Source of the DNA: DATBJJ01 sp963750915
GTDB lineage: Bacteria > Acidobacteriota > Vicinamibacteria > Vicinamibacterales > 2-12-FULL-66-21
Length of the DNA: 64,000 nucleotides
NCBI GenBank assembly: GCA_963750915.1
Contig: CAVVSF010000012.1
Coordinates: forward strand, 1 to 64,000
Reading direction: 5' to 3'
Shown here piece by piece: positions 27,957 through 36,706 of the stretch (positions are counted from its first letter, which is position 1; the number at the start of each line of letters is the position of its first letter). The position numbers and the translations under genes are program-made. The notes beneath the pieces are model-generated. The model saw only the letters and a program-made list of their open reading frames with translations, did not search any database and was not told the DNA's origin.

Positions 27957-28442
27957 ATGTCCACGGTGGAGCAATCTGCCCGCGCCCTGCTGACGCTCTA
28001 TCCGCGAATCTACTTCGCCTGCCACACGCGCCACGTGCGCGATCCGCTGACGCAGCGGTTGCTGAGCCGGCATCAGGCGTCCATCCTGGACCATCTCGAC
28101 GAAGTCGATCCGACGACCCTCAACGGCCTGGCGCGGCACATGGGTGTTACGCCGGCGACGATGTCGCTGACCATTGACCGGCTGGAGCGAAAGGGCTACG
28201 TCATACGGCTGCGCGACACGACGGACCGCCGCCGCGTCCATCTCCGCCTGAGCACCGCTGGCGTCCGCGTGCGCAACGCGAGCTCGGTGCTCGATCCGCC
28301 GCGCGTCGAGCGACTGATGGCGCGGTTGACCGACGAGGAACGCGAGGCAGCGATTCGCGGGCTCGGTCTGCTGGCCGACGCGGCGCAGCAGCAGATGGCC
28401 GAGCACGCGCCGACCCCCAGGGCCAGCGAGGAGGCCGGATGA
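27957..28442 (+). CDS. MarR-family transcriptional regulator
   Basis: The 161-residue protein has the winged-helix layout of MarR: N-terminal dimer helix (VEQSARALLTLYPRIYFACHTRHVRD), SRHQASILDHLDEVDPTTLNGLARHMGVTPATMSLTIDRLERKGYVIRLRDTTDRRRVHLRLSTAGVRV, in which the recognition helix and the D-x-R-R wing are clear, and a C-terminal dimer helix. The gene is divergent from the export operon at 20-27.6 kb and has a palindrome in its own promoter, so autoregulation and control of the pump are likely. Its stop overlaps the next start as ATGA. Confidence 0.93.
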   Translation: MSTVEQSARALLTLYPRIYFACHTRHVRDPLTQRLLSRHQASILDHLDEVDPTTLNGLARHMGVTPATMSLTIDRLERKGYVIRLRDTTDRRRVHLRLSTAGVRVRNASSVLDPPRVERLMARLTDEEREAAIRGLGLLADAAQQQMAEHAPTPRASEEAG

Positions 28443-28975
28443 TCTGGTGGGCGATCGTCTCGCTCGGCGCACTGACCGCCGTCGGAGGAGTCGCGGTCGT
28501 CATCGGATGGTGGCTGCCGGTCGAGCATCGGGCGTCACGGCAGATAGAGATCGACGCGCCGCCTGAGCGCATATGGGCCGCGATGACCGACATCGAGGCG
28601 TTTCCTGCCTGGCGGTCGGACGTCGCCCGGGTGGAGCGGGTCATCGCTGCTGACACCGTCGGCTGGGTCGAGCACGGCCGCCACGGCCGGCTGACGTTCG
28701 TCGTCGAACGTTCGGAGCCACCCCGAGTGCTCGTGACGCGGATCGCAGATCGCAGTCTCCCGTTCGGCGGAACCTGGACTTACGAGATCGCGCCGAGCGG
28801 TCGCGGAGCCGTGGTCACCGTCATCGAGCACGGAGAAATTTACAACCCGTTGTTTCGATTCATGTCGCGATTCGTGTTCGGCTACGACGGCACGATGAGA
28901 GCCTACCTGTCGGCACTGGCCGCCAGGGTGGGCGGTACCGAGGCTGACGCGGCGCTGCGGACAGGGAGGACTTGA
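28439..28975 (+). CDS. SRPBCC-domain membrane-anchored protein
   Basis: The 178-residue product has an N-terminal transmembrane helix (IWWAIVSLGALTAVGGVAVVIGWW) followed by a START/Bet v1-like SRPBCC domain: RQIEIDAPPERIWAAMTDIEAFPAWRSDVARVE, RLTFVVERSEPPRVLVTRIADRSLPFGGTWTYEIAPSGRGAVVTVIEHGEIYNPLFRFMSRF. Such polyketide-cyclase/dehydrase-like domains bind hydrophobic ligands. It overlaps marR by four bases and so is co-translated with the regulator. Ligand and role are unknown. Confidence 0.88.
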   Translation: MIWWAIVSLGALTAVGGVAVVIGWWLPVEHRASRQIEIDAPPERIWAAMTDIEAFPAWRSDVARVERVIAADTVGWVEHGRHGRLTFVVERSEPPRVLVTRIADRSLPFGGTWTYEIAPSGRGAVVTVIEHGEIYNPLFRFMSRFVFGYDGTMRAYLSALAARVGGTEADAALRTGRT

Positions 28976-28978
28976 TCG

Positions 28979-29596
28979 ATGGGACAGGAAGCTGCCGCGA
29001 CGCTGCGGTTTGCCGGCAAGTCATCAACGGGGAAGGCCCTGCTCGAAACGACAGAGCTCATCTTCCGCGGACCATTGCGCCTGGTGATTCCATTCAAGGA
29101 CGTCACGGCGGCAACCGCACGCGACGGCGTGCTGCGCGTGGCGTTTGCCGGCAAGGCTGCCGACCTGACGATCGGCGACAGCGCCGAGAAGTGGGCAAAG
29201 CGAATCCTCAACCCGCCGTCGCGGCTGGACAAGCTTGGCGTCAAATCCGGCATGACCGTGGTGCTCAGCGGCCTGCCGGATGCGGCGTTCGCGGCTGAAG
29301 TCGAGGCTCGAGGCGCGACCGTGCGGCGACGACTGCCGCAAGGTCAGAGCCGCGCCGACATCATCTTTCACGGCGCTGAGCACCGCGACGCGCTTGCCAC
29401 GCTGACCGATCTCTCGGCGCGTATCGTGCCGGCGGGCGCGATCTGGGTGATACGGCCGAAAGGCTCGCGCGACATCACCGAAGCCGAAACGACGGCCGCC
29501 GGGAAGCGGGCTGGCCTGGTCGATGTAAAGGTCGTTGCGTTCTCGGCGACGCACACGGCGGAGAAGTTCGTGATTCCCGTCGCCAAACGCGGTTGA
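28979..29596 (+). CDS. DUF3052-like protein
   Basis: A 205-residue cytosolic protein. The N-terminal ~75 residues form a small beta-rich domain (AATLRFAGKSSTGKALLETTELIFRG, LRVAFAGKAADLTIGDSAEKWAKRI). The rest matches DUF3052: RLDKLGVKSGMTVVLSGLP, SRADIIFHGAEHRDALATL, AGAIWVIRPKGSRDITEAET, AGLVDVKVVAFSATHTAEKFVIP. The protein starts 3 bases after the SRPBCC gene and completes a three-gene marR operon. Function unknown. Confidence 0.85.
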   Translation: MGQEAAATLRFAGKSSTGKALLETTELIFRGPLRLVIPFKDVTAATARDGVLRVAFAGKAADLTIGDSAEKWAKRILNPPSRLDKLGVKSGMTVVLSGLPDAAFAAEVEARGATVRRRLPQGQSRADIIFHGAEHRDALATLTDLSARIVPAGAIWVIRPKGSRDITEAETTAAGKRAGLVDVKVVAFSATHTAEKFVIPVAKRG

Positions 29597-29648
29597 GCTT
29601 GCCACGCCGGGACCGGCACGGAACCTGCGATCGAGAATCCAGATATTG

Positions 29649-31526
29649 ATGACTGTCGTACATCGAACGCGCCGCCTCTCGGCCGGCGTCGAGCTACAGC
29701 CGGACGGCGGGGCGCACGCACGCGTGTGGGCACCTGCCTGCCACACCGTGCAGATCCTGCTTTCACATCGCGGTGGACCTGACACGCCCACTCCTCTCAC
29801 CCGCGAGCGGGACGGCTACTTCAGCGGCGACGTCGCGGCAGCGGTTGCCGGCGATCGCTACTGGTTCGTGCTCGATCGCGACCAGCGCCGGCCGGACCCG
29901 GTCAGCCGCTGGCAGCCCGACGGGCCGCATGGCGCGTCGGCTATCGTCGATCCCTCCGCATTCGCCTGGACCGATGGCGCCTGGCGCGGTCCCGGCCGCG
30001 AGGGCCAGGTGGTTTACGAGATGCACGTCGGCACGTTCACCCGGGAAGGGACGTGGGCGGCGGCCGCCACACGGCTCGAACATCTGAAGCGCGTTGGCAT
30101 CACCACGCTGCAGATGATGCCGGTGGCGGATTTCTCGGGCGCGTACGGCTGGGGCTACGACGGCGTCGACCTCTACGCGCCGACGCGTCTTTACGGCACG
30201 CCTGACGATCTGCGGCGTTTCGTCGATCGCGCCCACGCCGTCGGCCTCGCCGTGATCCTCGACGTCGTCTACAACCACCTCGGCCCGGACGGCAACTACC
30301 TCGCCGAATATTCGCGCGATTACTTCACCGATCGATATCGCAACGACTGGGGCCAGTCGCTGAACTTCGAAGGTCCGGCCCCGGCGCGTGCTTTCTTCGC
30401 CGAGAACGGCGCCTACTGGATCGACGAGTATCACTTCGACGGCCTGCGCCTCGACGCGACGCAGGACGTGCACGACGCCTCGGCCGAGCACTTGATCGCG
30501 GAGCTCGCGCGCCGCGCCCGCGCCGCCGCCCCGTCGCGGCAGCTGTTCATCGTCGCCGAGAACGAGCCGCAGCAGACGATGCTGGTGCGCCAGCCGTCGG
30601 CCGGCGGCTACGGCCTCGACGCGCTGCTCAACGACGACTATCACCACTCGGCAGCGGTGGCGCTCACCGGGCACCGCGAAGCCTACTACTCCGATTACAC
30701 CGGCTCGCCGCAGGAGCTGCTCTCGGCGTCGAAGTACGGCTACCTGTATCAAGGCCAGTGGTACTCGTGGCAGAAGCAGCGGCGCGGCACGCTGGCGCTC
30801 GATCTGCCGGCCAGCGTTTTCGTCCACTTCCTCGAGAATCACGATCAGGTCGCGAACTCCTCGGTCGGGAGGCGCGTCCACCAGCTGACGTCGCCCGGAC
30901 GCTACCGGGCGCTGACCGCGCTGACGCTGCTCGGGCCGGCGACGCCGCTTCTGTTCCAGGGACAGGAGTTCGCGACCTCGGCGCCCTTCTACTTCTTTGC
31001 CGACCACGGCGACGGTCTGCGTGAAGCGATCCGCGACGGCCGGCGCCAGTTCCTCGAGCAGTTTCCCAGCGCCCGCGATCCCAGGATCCGCGAGAAGCTG
31101 CCGGTGCCCGACGACCCGCGCGCCTTCGAAGACTCGAAGCTCGACTGGCTGGAGTGCGAGGCGCACGAGGCAGACGTGGCGATGCATACCGATCTGCTGC
31201 GAATCCGGCGCGACGACCCGGTGGTCGCTGCCGCCGCGCATCGCCGCGTCGACGGCGCCGTGATCGGATCGCACGCCTTCGTCCTGCGCTACGACGGCGA
31301 CGGCGACAACGATCACATCCTGGTCGTGAACCTCGGGCCCGATATCGACCTCGCGCCGATGGCGGAGCCGCTGCTGGCGCCGCCCGCCGGCTGCTCGTGG
31401 GCGATCCAGTGGAGCAGCGACAGCATCATCTACGGCGGCGCCGGCGCGCCGCCGCTCCAGACCGAACCGGCATGGCGGCTGCCGGCGGAATCAGCCGTGC
31501 TGCTGCGGCCCGTGCCCGGCGCGTGA
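29649..31526 (+). CDS. treZ: Malto-oligosyltrehalose trehalohydrolase
   Basis: The 625-residue enzyme has an N-terminal E-set/CBM48 domain (~10-100), then a GH13 barrel: region I LDVVYNHLGPDGNY, region II GLRLDATQDVHD with the nucleophile Asp, region III FIVAENEPQ with the acid/base Glu, region IV FLENHDQVANSS. The FHFDG-like YHFDGLRLDA and the LYGTPDDLRRFVDRAH spacing fit TreZ rather than branching enzyme. It releases trehalose from maltooligosyl-trehalose in the cytosol. TreY is not in the window. ATG at 29649 preferred over TTG at 29646. The stop overlaps the start of the debranching enzyme by one base. Confidence 0.93.
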   Translation: MTVVHRTRRLSAGVELQPDGGAHARVWAPACHTVQILLSHRGGPDTPTPLTRERDGYFSGDVAAAVAGDRYWFVLDRDQRRPDPVSRWQPDGPHGASAIVDPSAFAWTDGAWRGPGREGQVVYEMHVGTFTREGTWAAAATRLEHLKRVGITTLQMMPVADFSGAYGWGYDGVDLYAPTRLYGTPDDLRRFVDRAHAVGLAVILDVVYNHLGPDGNYLAEYSRDYFTDRYRNDWGQSLNFEGPAPARAFFAENGAYWIDEYHFDGLRLDATQDVHDASAEHLIAELARRARAAAPSRQLFIVAENEPQQTMLVRQPSAGGYGLDALLNDDYHHSAAVALTGHREAYYSDYTGSPQELLSASKYGYLYQGQWYSWQKQRRGTLALDLPASVFVHFLENHDQVANSSVGRRVHQLTSPGRYRALTALTLLGPATPLLFQGQEFATSAPFYFFADHGDGLREAIRDGRRQFLEQFPSARDPRIREKLPVPDDPRAFEDSKLDWLECEAHEADVAMHTDLLRIRRDDPVVAAAAHRRVDGAVIGSHAFVLRYDGDGDNDHILVVNLGPDIDLAPMAEPLLAPPAGCSWAIQWSSDSIIYGGAGAPPLQTEPAWRLPAESAVLLRPVPGA

Positions 31527-33544
31527 TGGCGTCGTTCCCCACCAGGCGGATTCCGCACCCACTCGATCTCGCCGTCGGGCCGCGACGCGAATGGCTGGTC
31601 ACGAATGGCCTCGGCGGCTACGCCTCCGGCACGGTTGCCGGCGTCGTGACGCGGCGGTATCACGGCCTGCTCGTCGCCGCGCTGCCGGCGCCGATCGGGC
31701 GGCGTGTGATGCTGAACCACATGCTCGAGCGCGTCCGGCTCGCGGACCGGACGGTGAGCTGGCTCGGCGACGAAGACGAGGTCGCCGGCCCGAACGCCGT
31801 CGACCGCGGTGAGCACCTGATCGAGTTCAGGCTCGAAGCCGGGCTGCCGGTCTGGCGTTTCGCGCTCGCCGACGTCATCGTCGAAAAGCGGATCTTCATG
31901 GTGCACGGCGAGAACACGGTGCACATTCGCTACACGATGCTGGCGGGAGAACCGGTGCGGCTGGCGCTCCGGCCGTCGGTGCAGTTTCGCTCCTACGAAG
32001 ATCCGGTCGACGTCGGGTCGACGGCATATCGAACGACGTCGGTCGGCGATCGCCACGAGCTCAGTCGCGATGGAGATGACTTCCACTTGCGGCTCGCCCT
32101 GCGCGGCGGCGCAGCGGCGCTGACGCTCGAGGCGCGCGGCTGGAGCAACGTGCCATACGAGATGGAGAAGCGCCGCGGCTACGACTGGCTCGGGTCGTTG
32201 TGGAGCCCCGGATACTTTCGCGCCACACTCGCGCCGGGTGAAGACGTAACGCTGGTGGCGTCGACCGAGCCGTGGAGCGCGATCGAGGCGACGACCTCCG
32301 AACAGGCGCTGCAGGTCGAACGCCAGCGCCGCCAGCAACTCGTGGATCGCGCCGACTGCCGGCGCGACAGCGTCGATGCCGAGCTGGTGCTGGCCGCCGA
32401 CCAGTTCATCATCACGCCGGCCTCGCGCACCGACGAGCGCGAGCGGACGCCGGGGCCGGATCACACCCGGACGATCATCGCCGGCTACCACTGGTTCACC
32501 GACTGGGGGCGCGACACGATGATCAGCCTCGAGGGGCTGACGCTCTCGACCGGCCGGCCGCAGGAAGCCGCCGCCATCCTGCGCACGTTCGGTCACTACA
32601 TCCGCGACGGCCTGATTCCGAACATGTTTCCTGACGGTGCGCGCGAAGGGCTCTATCACACTGCCGACGCGACGCTCTGGTACTTCCACGCGCTCAATCG
32701 ATATCTCAGCGCGACCGGTGATCGATCGGTCATCGACGACCTGCTCCCGCGTCTCCTCGACATCGTCCGCCATCACCTGGAGGGCACGCGTTTCGGGATC
32801 GGCGTCGATCCGGCAGACGGCTTGTTGCGCCAGGGGGCGGCCGGCTACCAGCTCACGTGGATGGACGCCAAGGTCGATGACTGGGTCGTCACACCGCGTC
32901 GCGGGAAGGCAGTCGAGATCAACGCGCTCTGGTACAACGCGCTGTGCCTGCTCGAGACGTGGGCTCGCGCGCGGAACGCCGATACCGGCAATCTGGATCT
33001 CGCGGCTCACGCCGAGCGCGCCCGGCGCGCCTTCAACCACCGCTTCTGGTCCGACCGCGGCTACCTCCGCGACGTCGTCGACGGCGAGCAGGGCGACGAC
33101 GACGCGCTGCGGCCGAACCAGATCCTGGCCGTCGCCCTCGATCATCCGGTTCTCGAGCCGGAGCGCTGGGCGGCGGTCGTCGGCGTGGTCGAGCGGCAGC
33201 TGCTGACGCCGGTCGGCCTGCGGTCGCTCGATCGCGCGCACCCGGATTACAAGGCGACCTACACCGGCGACCTCCGGGCGCGCGATGCGGCGTATCATCA
33301 GGGAACCGTCTGGGCGTGGCTGATCGGTCCGTTCATCGATGCGTGGATGAAGGTGCGACCGGATGACGAAGAAGGCGTCCGGCAGATGCTCGCACCGCTG
33401 GCGTCGCGCTTGAGCGAGGCGGGAGTCGGCTCGATCGCCGAGATCTTCGACGCCGAGCCGCCGTTCACGGCGCGCGGGTGCATCGCCCAGGCATGGAGCG
33501 TCGCCGAAGTGCTGCGGGCGCGCCGCCGCGTCAACACTTCGTAA
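31526..33544 (+). CDS. Glycogen debranching enzyme (amylo-alpha-1,6-glucosidase family)
   Basis: A 672-residue protein whose N-terminal ~280 residues form the GDE N-terminal beta domain (REWLVTNGLGGYASGTVAGVVTRRYHGLLVAALP) and whose C-terminal half is an (alpha/alpha)6 amylo-1,6-glucosidase domain: AGYHWFTDWGRDTMISLEGL (catalytic Asp), LIPNMFPDGAREGLYHTADATLWYFHAL, LTWMDAKVDDWVVTPRRGKAVEINALWYNAL and YHQGTVWAWLIGPFIDAW. It hydrolyses alpha-1,6 branch points in glycogen or maltodextrins. With TreZ this suggests glycogen-to-trehalose conversion. ATG overlaps the TreZ stop by one base. Confidence 0.93.
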   Translation: MASFPTRRIPHPLDLAVGPRREWLVTNGLGGYASGTVAGVVTRRYHGLLVAALPAPIGRRVMLNHMLERVRLADRTVSWLGDEDEVAGPNAVDRGEHLIEFRLEAGLPVWRFALADVIVEKRIFMVHGENTVHIRYTMLAGEPVRLALRPSVQFRSYEDPVDVGSTAYRTTSVGDRHELSRDGDDFHLRLALRGGAAALTLEARGWSNVPYEMEKRRGYDWLGSLWSPGYFRATLAPGEDVTLVASTEPWSAIEATTSEQALQVERQRRQQLVDRADCRRDSVDAELVLAADQFIITPASRTDERERTPGPDHTRTIIAGYHWFTDWGRDTMISLEGLTLSTGRPQEAAAILRTFGHYIRDGLIPNMFPDGAREGLYHTADATLWYFHALNRYLSATGDRSVIDDLLPRLLDIVRHHLEGTRFGIGVDPADGLLRQGAAGYQLTWMDAKVDDWVVTPRRGKAVEINALWYNALCLLETWARARNADTGNLDLAAHAERARRAFNHRFWSDRGYLRDVVDGEQGDDDALRPNQILAVALDHPVLEPERWAAVVGVVERQLLTPVGLRSLDRAHPDYKATYTGDLRARDAAYHQGTVWAWLIGPFIDAWMKVRPDDEEGVRQMLAPLASRLSEAGVGSIAEIFDAEPPFTARGCIAQAWSVAEVLRARRRVNTS

Positions 33545-33579
33545 GGGCCGCGGTCCGGAGACATCGACTGGATGATGAC

Positions 33580-34660
33580 GTGCCGATCGATCTGACCGAG
33601 CTTGGCTGGAACGGCCGTCTGGCGGAGGCATTCGCGCCGCACGCGGCCAACGGTCTCGTCCCGGCGCGTGTCGCGCTCGAGCACACGCACATCTATCGGA
33701 TCCTCACCGCTGACGGCGACTGGCTGGCGCGCGTCTCGGGACGGCTGCGGCACCAGGCGGCGCAGCGCATCGATTTCCCCGCGGTCGGCGACTGGGTGGC
33801 AATCGAGCCGCCGGTGGCCGGCAGCGACGCCAGGATCCGCGCCGTCCTGCCGCGTTCGAGCCGGTTCTCCCGCCGCGCCGCCGGCGACGCCACCGAAGAG
33901 CAGATCGTCGCCGCCAACATCGACACCGTGTTCCTCGTCTCCGGCCTCGACCACGATTTCAACCCGCGCCGCATCGAGCGCTACCTGGTGGTCGCCTGGG
34001 ACAGCGGCGCGACGCCGGTCATCGTCCTCAACAAGATCGACCTGGTGGAGGACGTCGGCGCTTTCGTCGACGAGGTCCGCGGCCTGGCGTCAGGCGTCGA
34101 CGTCGTGCCGGTGTCGTGCACGTGCCCCGGGCGGCGTCGACGCGCTTCGCCCTTACCTTGGCGCCGGACAGACTGGCGCCCTGCTCGGATCGTCGGGAGT
34201 GGGGAAGTCGTCGATCATCAACCAGCTGATCGGCCACGACCTCCTGCCGACGCGCGAGGTTCGCGCTGCCGACAGCCGTGGGCGTCACACCAGCACCGCG
34301 CGTCAGCTGGTGCTGCTGCCCGGGCACGGCGTGCTGATCGATACGCCCGGCATGCGCGAGCTGCAGCTGTGGGAATCGGCGCCGACGATGGCGGACGCGT
34401 TCACCGATATCGGCGAGCTGGCGGAGGGCTGCCGCTTCCGCGACTGCCGCCACACGTCGGAACCCGGCTGCGCCGTGCGCGCCGCCGTCGAAGGTGGCGA
34501 GCTGCCGCCCGTCCGGCTCGAGAGCTTCCACAAGCTTGCCGCTGAACAGGCGCACCAGGATCGACAGAAGGACGAGCGGGCCCAGATTGACCTGAAGCGC
34601 CAGGGCCGCATCGGCGCCAAGGCGCTGCGCCAGGTGCTGAAAGACAAAGGGCGATCCTGA
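33580..34660 (+). pseudogene. rsgA: Ribosome small-subunit-dependent GTPase A, one frameshift
   Basis: GTG 33580 starts VPIDLTELGWNGRLAEAF, then an OB-fold (ARVSGRLRHQAAQRIDFPAVGDWVAIE) and the start of the circularly permuted GTPase with NKIDL (G4). Around 34130 the frame changes; the next frame continues APGGVDALRPYLGAGQTGALLGSSGVGKSSIINQLIG (G1), DSRGRHTSTARQLVLLPGHGVLIDTPGMRELQLW (G2/G3) and a C-terminal zinc site (CRFRDCRHTSEPGC), ending at 34660. Order G4-G5-G1-G2-G3 is diagnostic of RsgA/YjeQ, which checks 30S subunit maturation. One indel suffices to explain the break, so sequencing error is likely. Confidence 0.9.
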
Positions 34661-34699
34661 GAAGCGGCTGCCTCGAGCGAGCGGGAGACGACGGAGACC

Positions 34700-35533
34700 A
34701 TGAAGATCGCATTGGTGCAACAGGCGGCGGGACACGACCACCAGGAGAACCTGCGGCGCGGGCTCGCGGCGTTCGAGGAGGCGGCGCGGGCGGGCGCCAG
34801 CCTCGTGGTCTACGCCGAGCTCGCCTTCGAACGCTTCTATCCGCAGCGCCCGGCGGCGGTCGGAGCGGTGAAGCTCGGTGAGCCGATACCGGGGCCGACG
34901 ACCGAGGCGTTCGCCAGGAAGGCGCGCGAGCTCGGTGTTGCGGCCGTGTTGAACCTCTATGAACGTGACGGCGCGAGGGGGTTCGACTGCTCGCCGGTGA
35001 TCGACACCGACGGGACACTGCTCGGACGGACGCGCATGGTGCACATCACCGATTACGCCTGCTTTCACGAGCAGGGCTACTACACGCCCGGTGATACGGG
35101 CGTGCCGGTCTACGACACGCAGGTCGGCCGCATCGGCGTCGCCATCTGTTACGACCGTCACTATCCCGAGTACATGCGGGCGCTGGCGCTGGCAGGCGCC
35201 GACCTGGTCGTCGTGCCGCAGGCCGGCGCGCTCGACGAATGGCCGGAAGGCCTGTACGAGGCCGAGATGCGGGTCGCGGCTTTTCAGAACGGCTACTTCG
35301 TCGCGCTCTGCAACCGTGTCGGGGAGGAAGAGTGCCTCACCTTCTCCGGTGAGTCATTCGTCTGCGGACCGGACGGAGCCATGCTGGCCCGCGGTCCGCG
35401 CCTGGCCGAGGCGATCGTCTACGCCGACCTCGACCTTGCGTCCGCTGCCGGGTCGCACGCGCGGCGCCTGTTCATGCGCGATCGCCGGCCGGAGCTGTAC
35501 GGCCGCTGGTTCTCGACGACGGACGCGCGATGA
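34700..35533 (+). CDS. Nitrilase-superfamily carbon-nitrogen hydrolase lacking the usual catalytic lysine
   Basis: A 277-residue member of the CN-hydrolase fold close to N-carbamoylputrescine amidohydrolases: catalytic Glu in YAELAFERF, catalytic Cys in VGRIGVAICYDRHYPEYMRALALAGADLVVVPQ, and the YYTPGDTGVPVYDT strand. Where amidases carry the lysine of the Glu-Lys-Cys triad (R-K-x-H), this protein reads TRMVHITDYACFHEQG, with no Lys at the aligned place. It may represent a subfamily with altered chemistry, or a different residue may serve. It overlaps the following lipoprotein gene by four bases (ATGA). Substrate unknown. Confidence 0.9.
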   Translation: MKIALVQQAAGHDHQENLRRGLAAFEEAARAGASLVVYAELAFERFYPQRPAAVGAVKLGEPIPGPTTEAFARKARELGVAAVLNLYERDGARGFDCSPVIDTDGTLLGRTRMVHITDYACFHEQGYYTPGDTGVPVYDTQVGRIGVAICYDRHYPEYMRALALAGADLVVVPQAGALDEWPEGLYEAEMRVAAFQNGYFVALCNRVGEEECLTFSGESFVCGPDGAMLARGPRLAEAIVYADLDLASAAGSHARRLFMRDRRPELYGRWFSTTDAR

Positions 35534-35988
35534 CTCGCCGGTCGGCGCTGTTCGCGATCGGAGTCAGTCTCGTCTTCATCGCCGCCTGCAGCGACGCGAG
35601 AGTCGTCACGTCGGCCTACGCCACCAGGGCGGAGGCAGAACAGGAAGGGGCGATCGCCGGCGGCTGGGTGCCGGCGGGCCTTCCGGGCGGCGCCTACGAA
35701 CTGCGCGCGGCGCACGATCCGCGCACCGGCCAGAAATGGGGCCTCTTCAACTTCCAAGCGGCCGACGCCGAGGCGCTGCGGGCGATGCTTCAGCCCGGCG
35801 ACGCAGCGCTCGGCAACGTGACCTGCGACATCCCCGCGCGGATCGAATGGTGGCCACGCATCCTGCGCGGGACGATCGATCTCGAACAGGCGACCACCGC
35901 CGGGCTGAAGGGCCACCGCGCGAAAGAAGGCGGCCTCGTGATGTTCGTGAACTGGTCGCAGGGCCGGGGTTATTACTGGAGTGAGTAG
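35530..35988 (+). CDS. Hypothetical lipoprotein
   Basis: A 152-residue protein beginning with a lipoprotein signal (MTRRSALFAIGVSLVFIAAC, lipobox IAAC). The mature part is small and soluble-looking, with AEAEQEGAIAGGWVPAGLPGGAYELRAAHDPRTGQKWGLFNF and a C-terminal RIEWWPRILRGTIDLEQA segment. I do not recognise a family, though the 'W-x-P-x-x-L-P-x-x-A-x-x-I' pattern resembles small Acidobacteria/Proteobacteria lipoproteins of unknown role. ATG overlaps the nitrilase-family gene stop. Likely inner-leaflet or outer-membrane anchored. Confidence 0.8.
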   Translation: MTRRSALFAIGVSLVFIAACSDARVVTSAYATRAEAEQEGAIAGGWVPAGLPGGAYELRAAHDPRTGQKWGLFNFQAADAEALRAMLQPGDAALGNVTCDIPARIEWWPRILRGTIDLEQATTAGLKGHRAKEGGLVMFVNWSQGRGYYWSE

Positions 35989-36019
35989 GGAAGGCGCCGG
36001 CCAGGCTGGAAGATGTAAG

Positions 36020-36095
<76 letters not shown>

Positions 36096-36111
36096 GACCG
36101 GCTGACCCCTG

Positions 36112-36117
36112 ATTGTA
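36112..36117 (-). promoter_or_regulatory. -10 box for tRNA-Phe
   Basis: TACAAT on the minus strand lies 17 bases before the mature 5' end of tRNA-Phe. The -35 region is poor (a GTAGCG-like word at 18-base spacing). Confidence 0.4.
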
Positions 36118-36168
36118 TCTGGTCAGGCGATGAAACGCTACAGGTGCGCGCGCGCCGCGCGATTTGCC

Positions 36169-36231
36169 TTGTACTTTTTCGCGAGCTCGTGTACTTTCCG
36201 CTTGTACTTTCTGCGGTGTCTCTGGTACTCT
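36169..36231 (+). promoter_or_regulatory. Repeated TGTACTTT words and promoter before ftsB
   Basis: TGTACTTT occurs at 36170-36177, 36190-36197 and 36203-36210, with a variant GGTACTCT at 36224-36231. TTGTAC (36202-36207) and TACTCT (36226-36231) have an 18-base spacing and could be the -35/-10 of ftsB (start 36257). The repeats could also be a regulator site. Confidence 0.45.
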
Positions 36232-36256
36232 TGGCGCCGTTACGTTCATCACCACG

Positions 36257-36619
36257 ATGCAACCGACTTCGACAGCGAACCGCGACGTAGACGACGGGCT
36301 GCCGCGCCTGCCGCCGCTGCGGCGGCGTAAGCAGGCGTGGATCGGTCGCGCCCTGTGCTTCGCGGCATGCGTGCTGGCCGTCAATGCCCTCATCGGCGAA
36401 CGCGGACTGTCGGAAACGTTGCGGGCCCGCCGCGCGTTTCGCGAAGCCGTCGCGGATCTGTCCCGCATGCAGTACGAGAACGCCATGCTCGCCGACGCCA
36501 TCGAGCGTCTGCAGCACGATCCCCGCACCATCGAGAGTGTTGCCCGCGCGGAACTCGGCCTGATTCGACAGGGCGAAGTGCTCGTGACGGTCCGGCACGC
36601 CCAAAACCAGAAGAAGTAG
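36257..36619 (+). CDS. ftsB: FtsB/DivIC-family septum formation initiator
   Basis: From ATG 36257 a 120-residue protein is read. A proline/arginine-rich cytosolic N-terminus (~30 residues) precedes one transmembrane helix (RALCFAACVLAVNALIG), then a coiled coil (ETLRARRAFREAVADLSRMQYENAMLADAIERLQHD) and the conserved end PRTIESVARAELGLIRQGEVLVTV. This layout and the final E-x-x-A-R-x-E-L-G-x-x-x-x-G-E motif define FtsB/DivIC, a divisome scaffold bridging FtsL and FtsQ. The frame extends upstream of this ATG through the promoter repeats, which argues against a longer protein. Confidence 0.88.
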   Translation: MQPTSTANRDVDDGLPRLPPLRRRKQAWIGRALCFAACVLAVNALIGERGLSETLRARRAFREAVADLSRMQYENAMLADAIERLQHDPRTIESVARAELGLIRQGEVLVTVRHAQNQKK

Positions 36620-36706
36620 CCGCCAGCGGGGGTTGAGCGGTTGGCGCGCCCGCCGGCGCGCTCGCGACGCGACCTGCCGGCGGGTGCCAATCCAGTGCAG
36701 ACGCGG

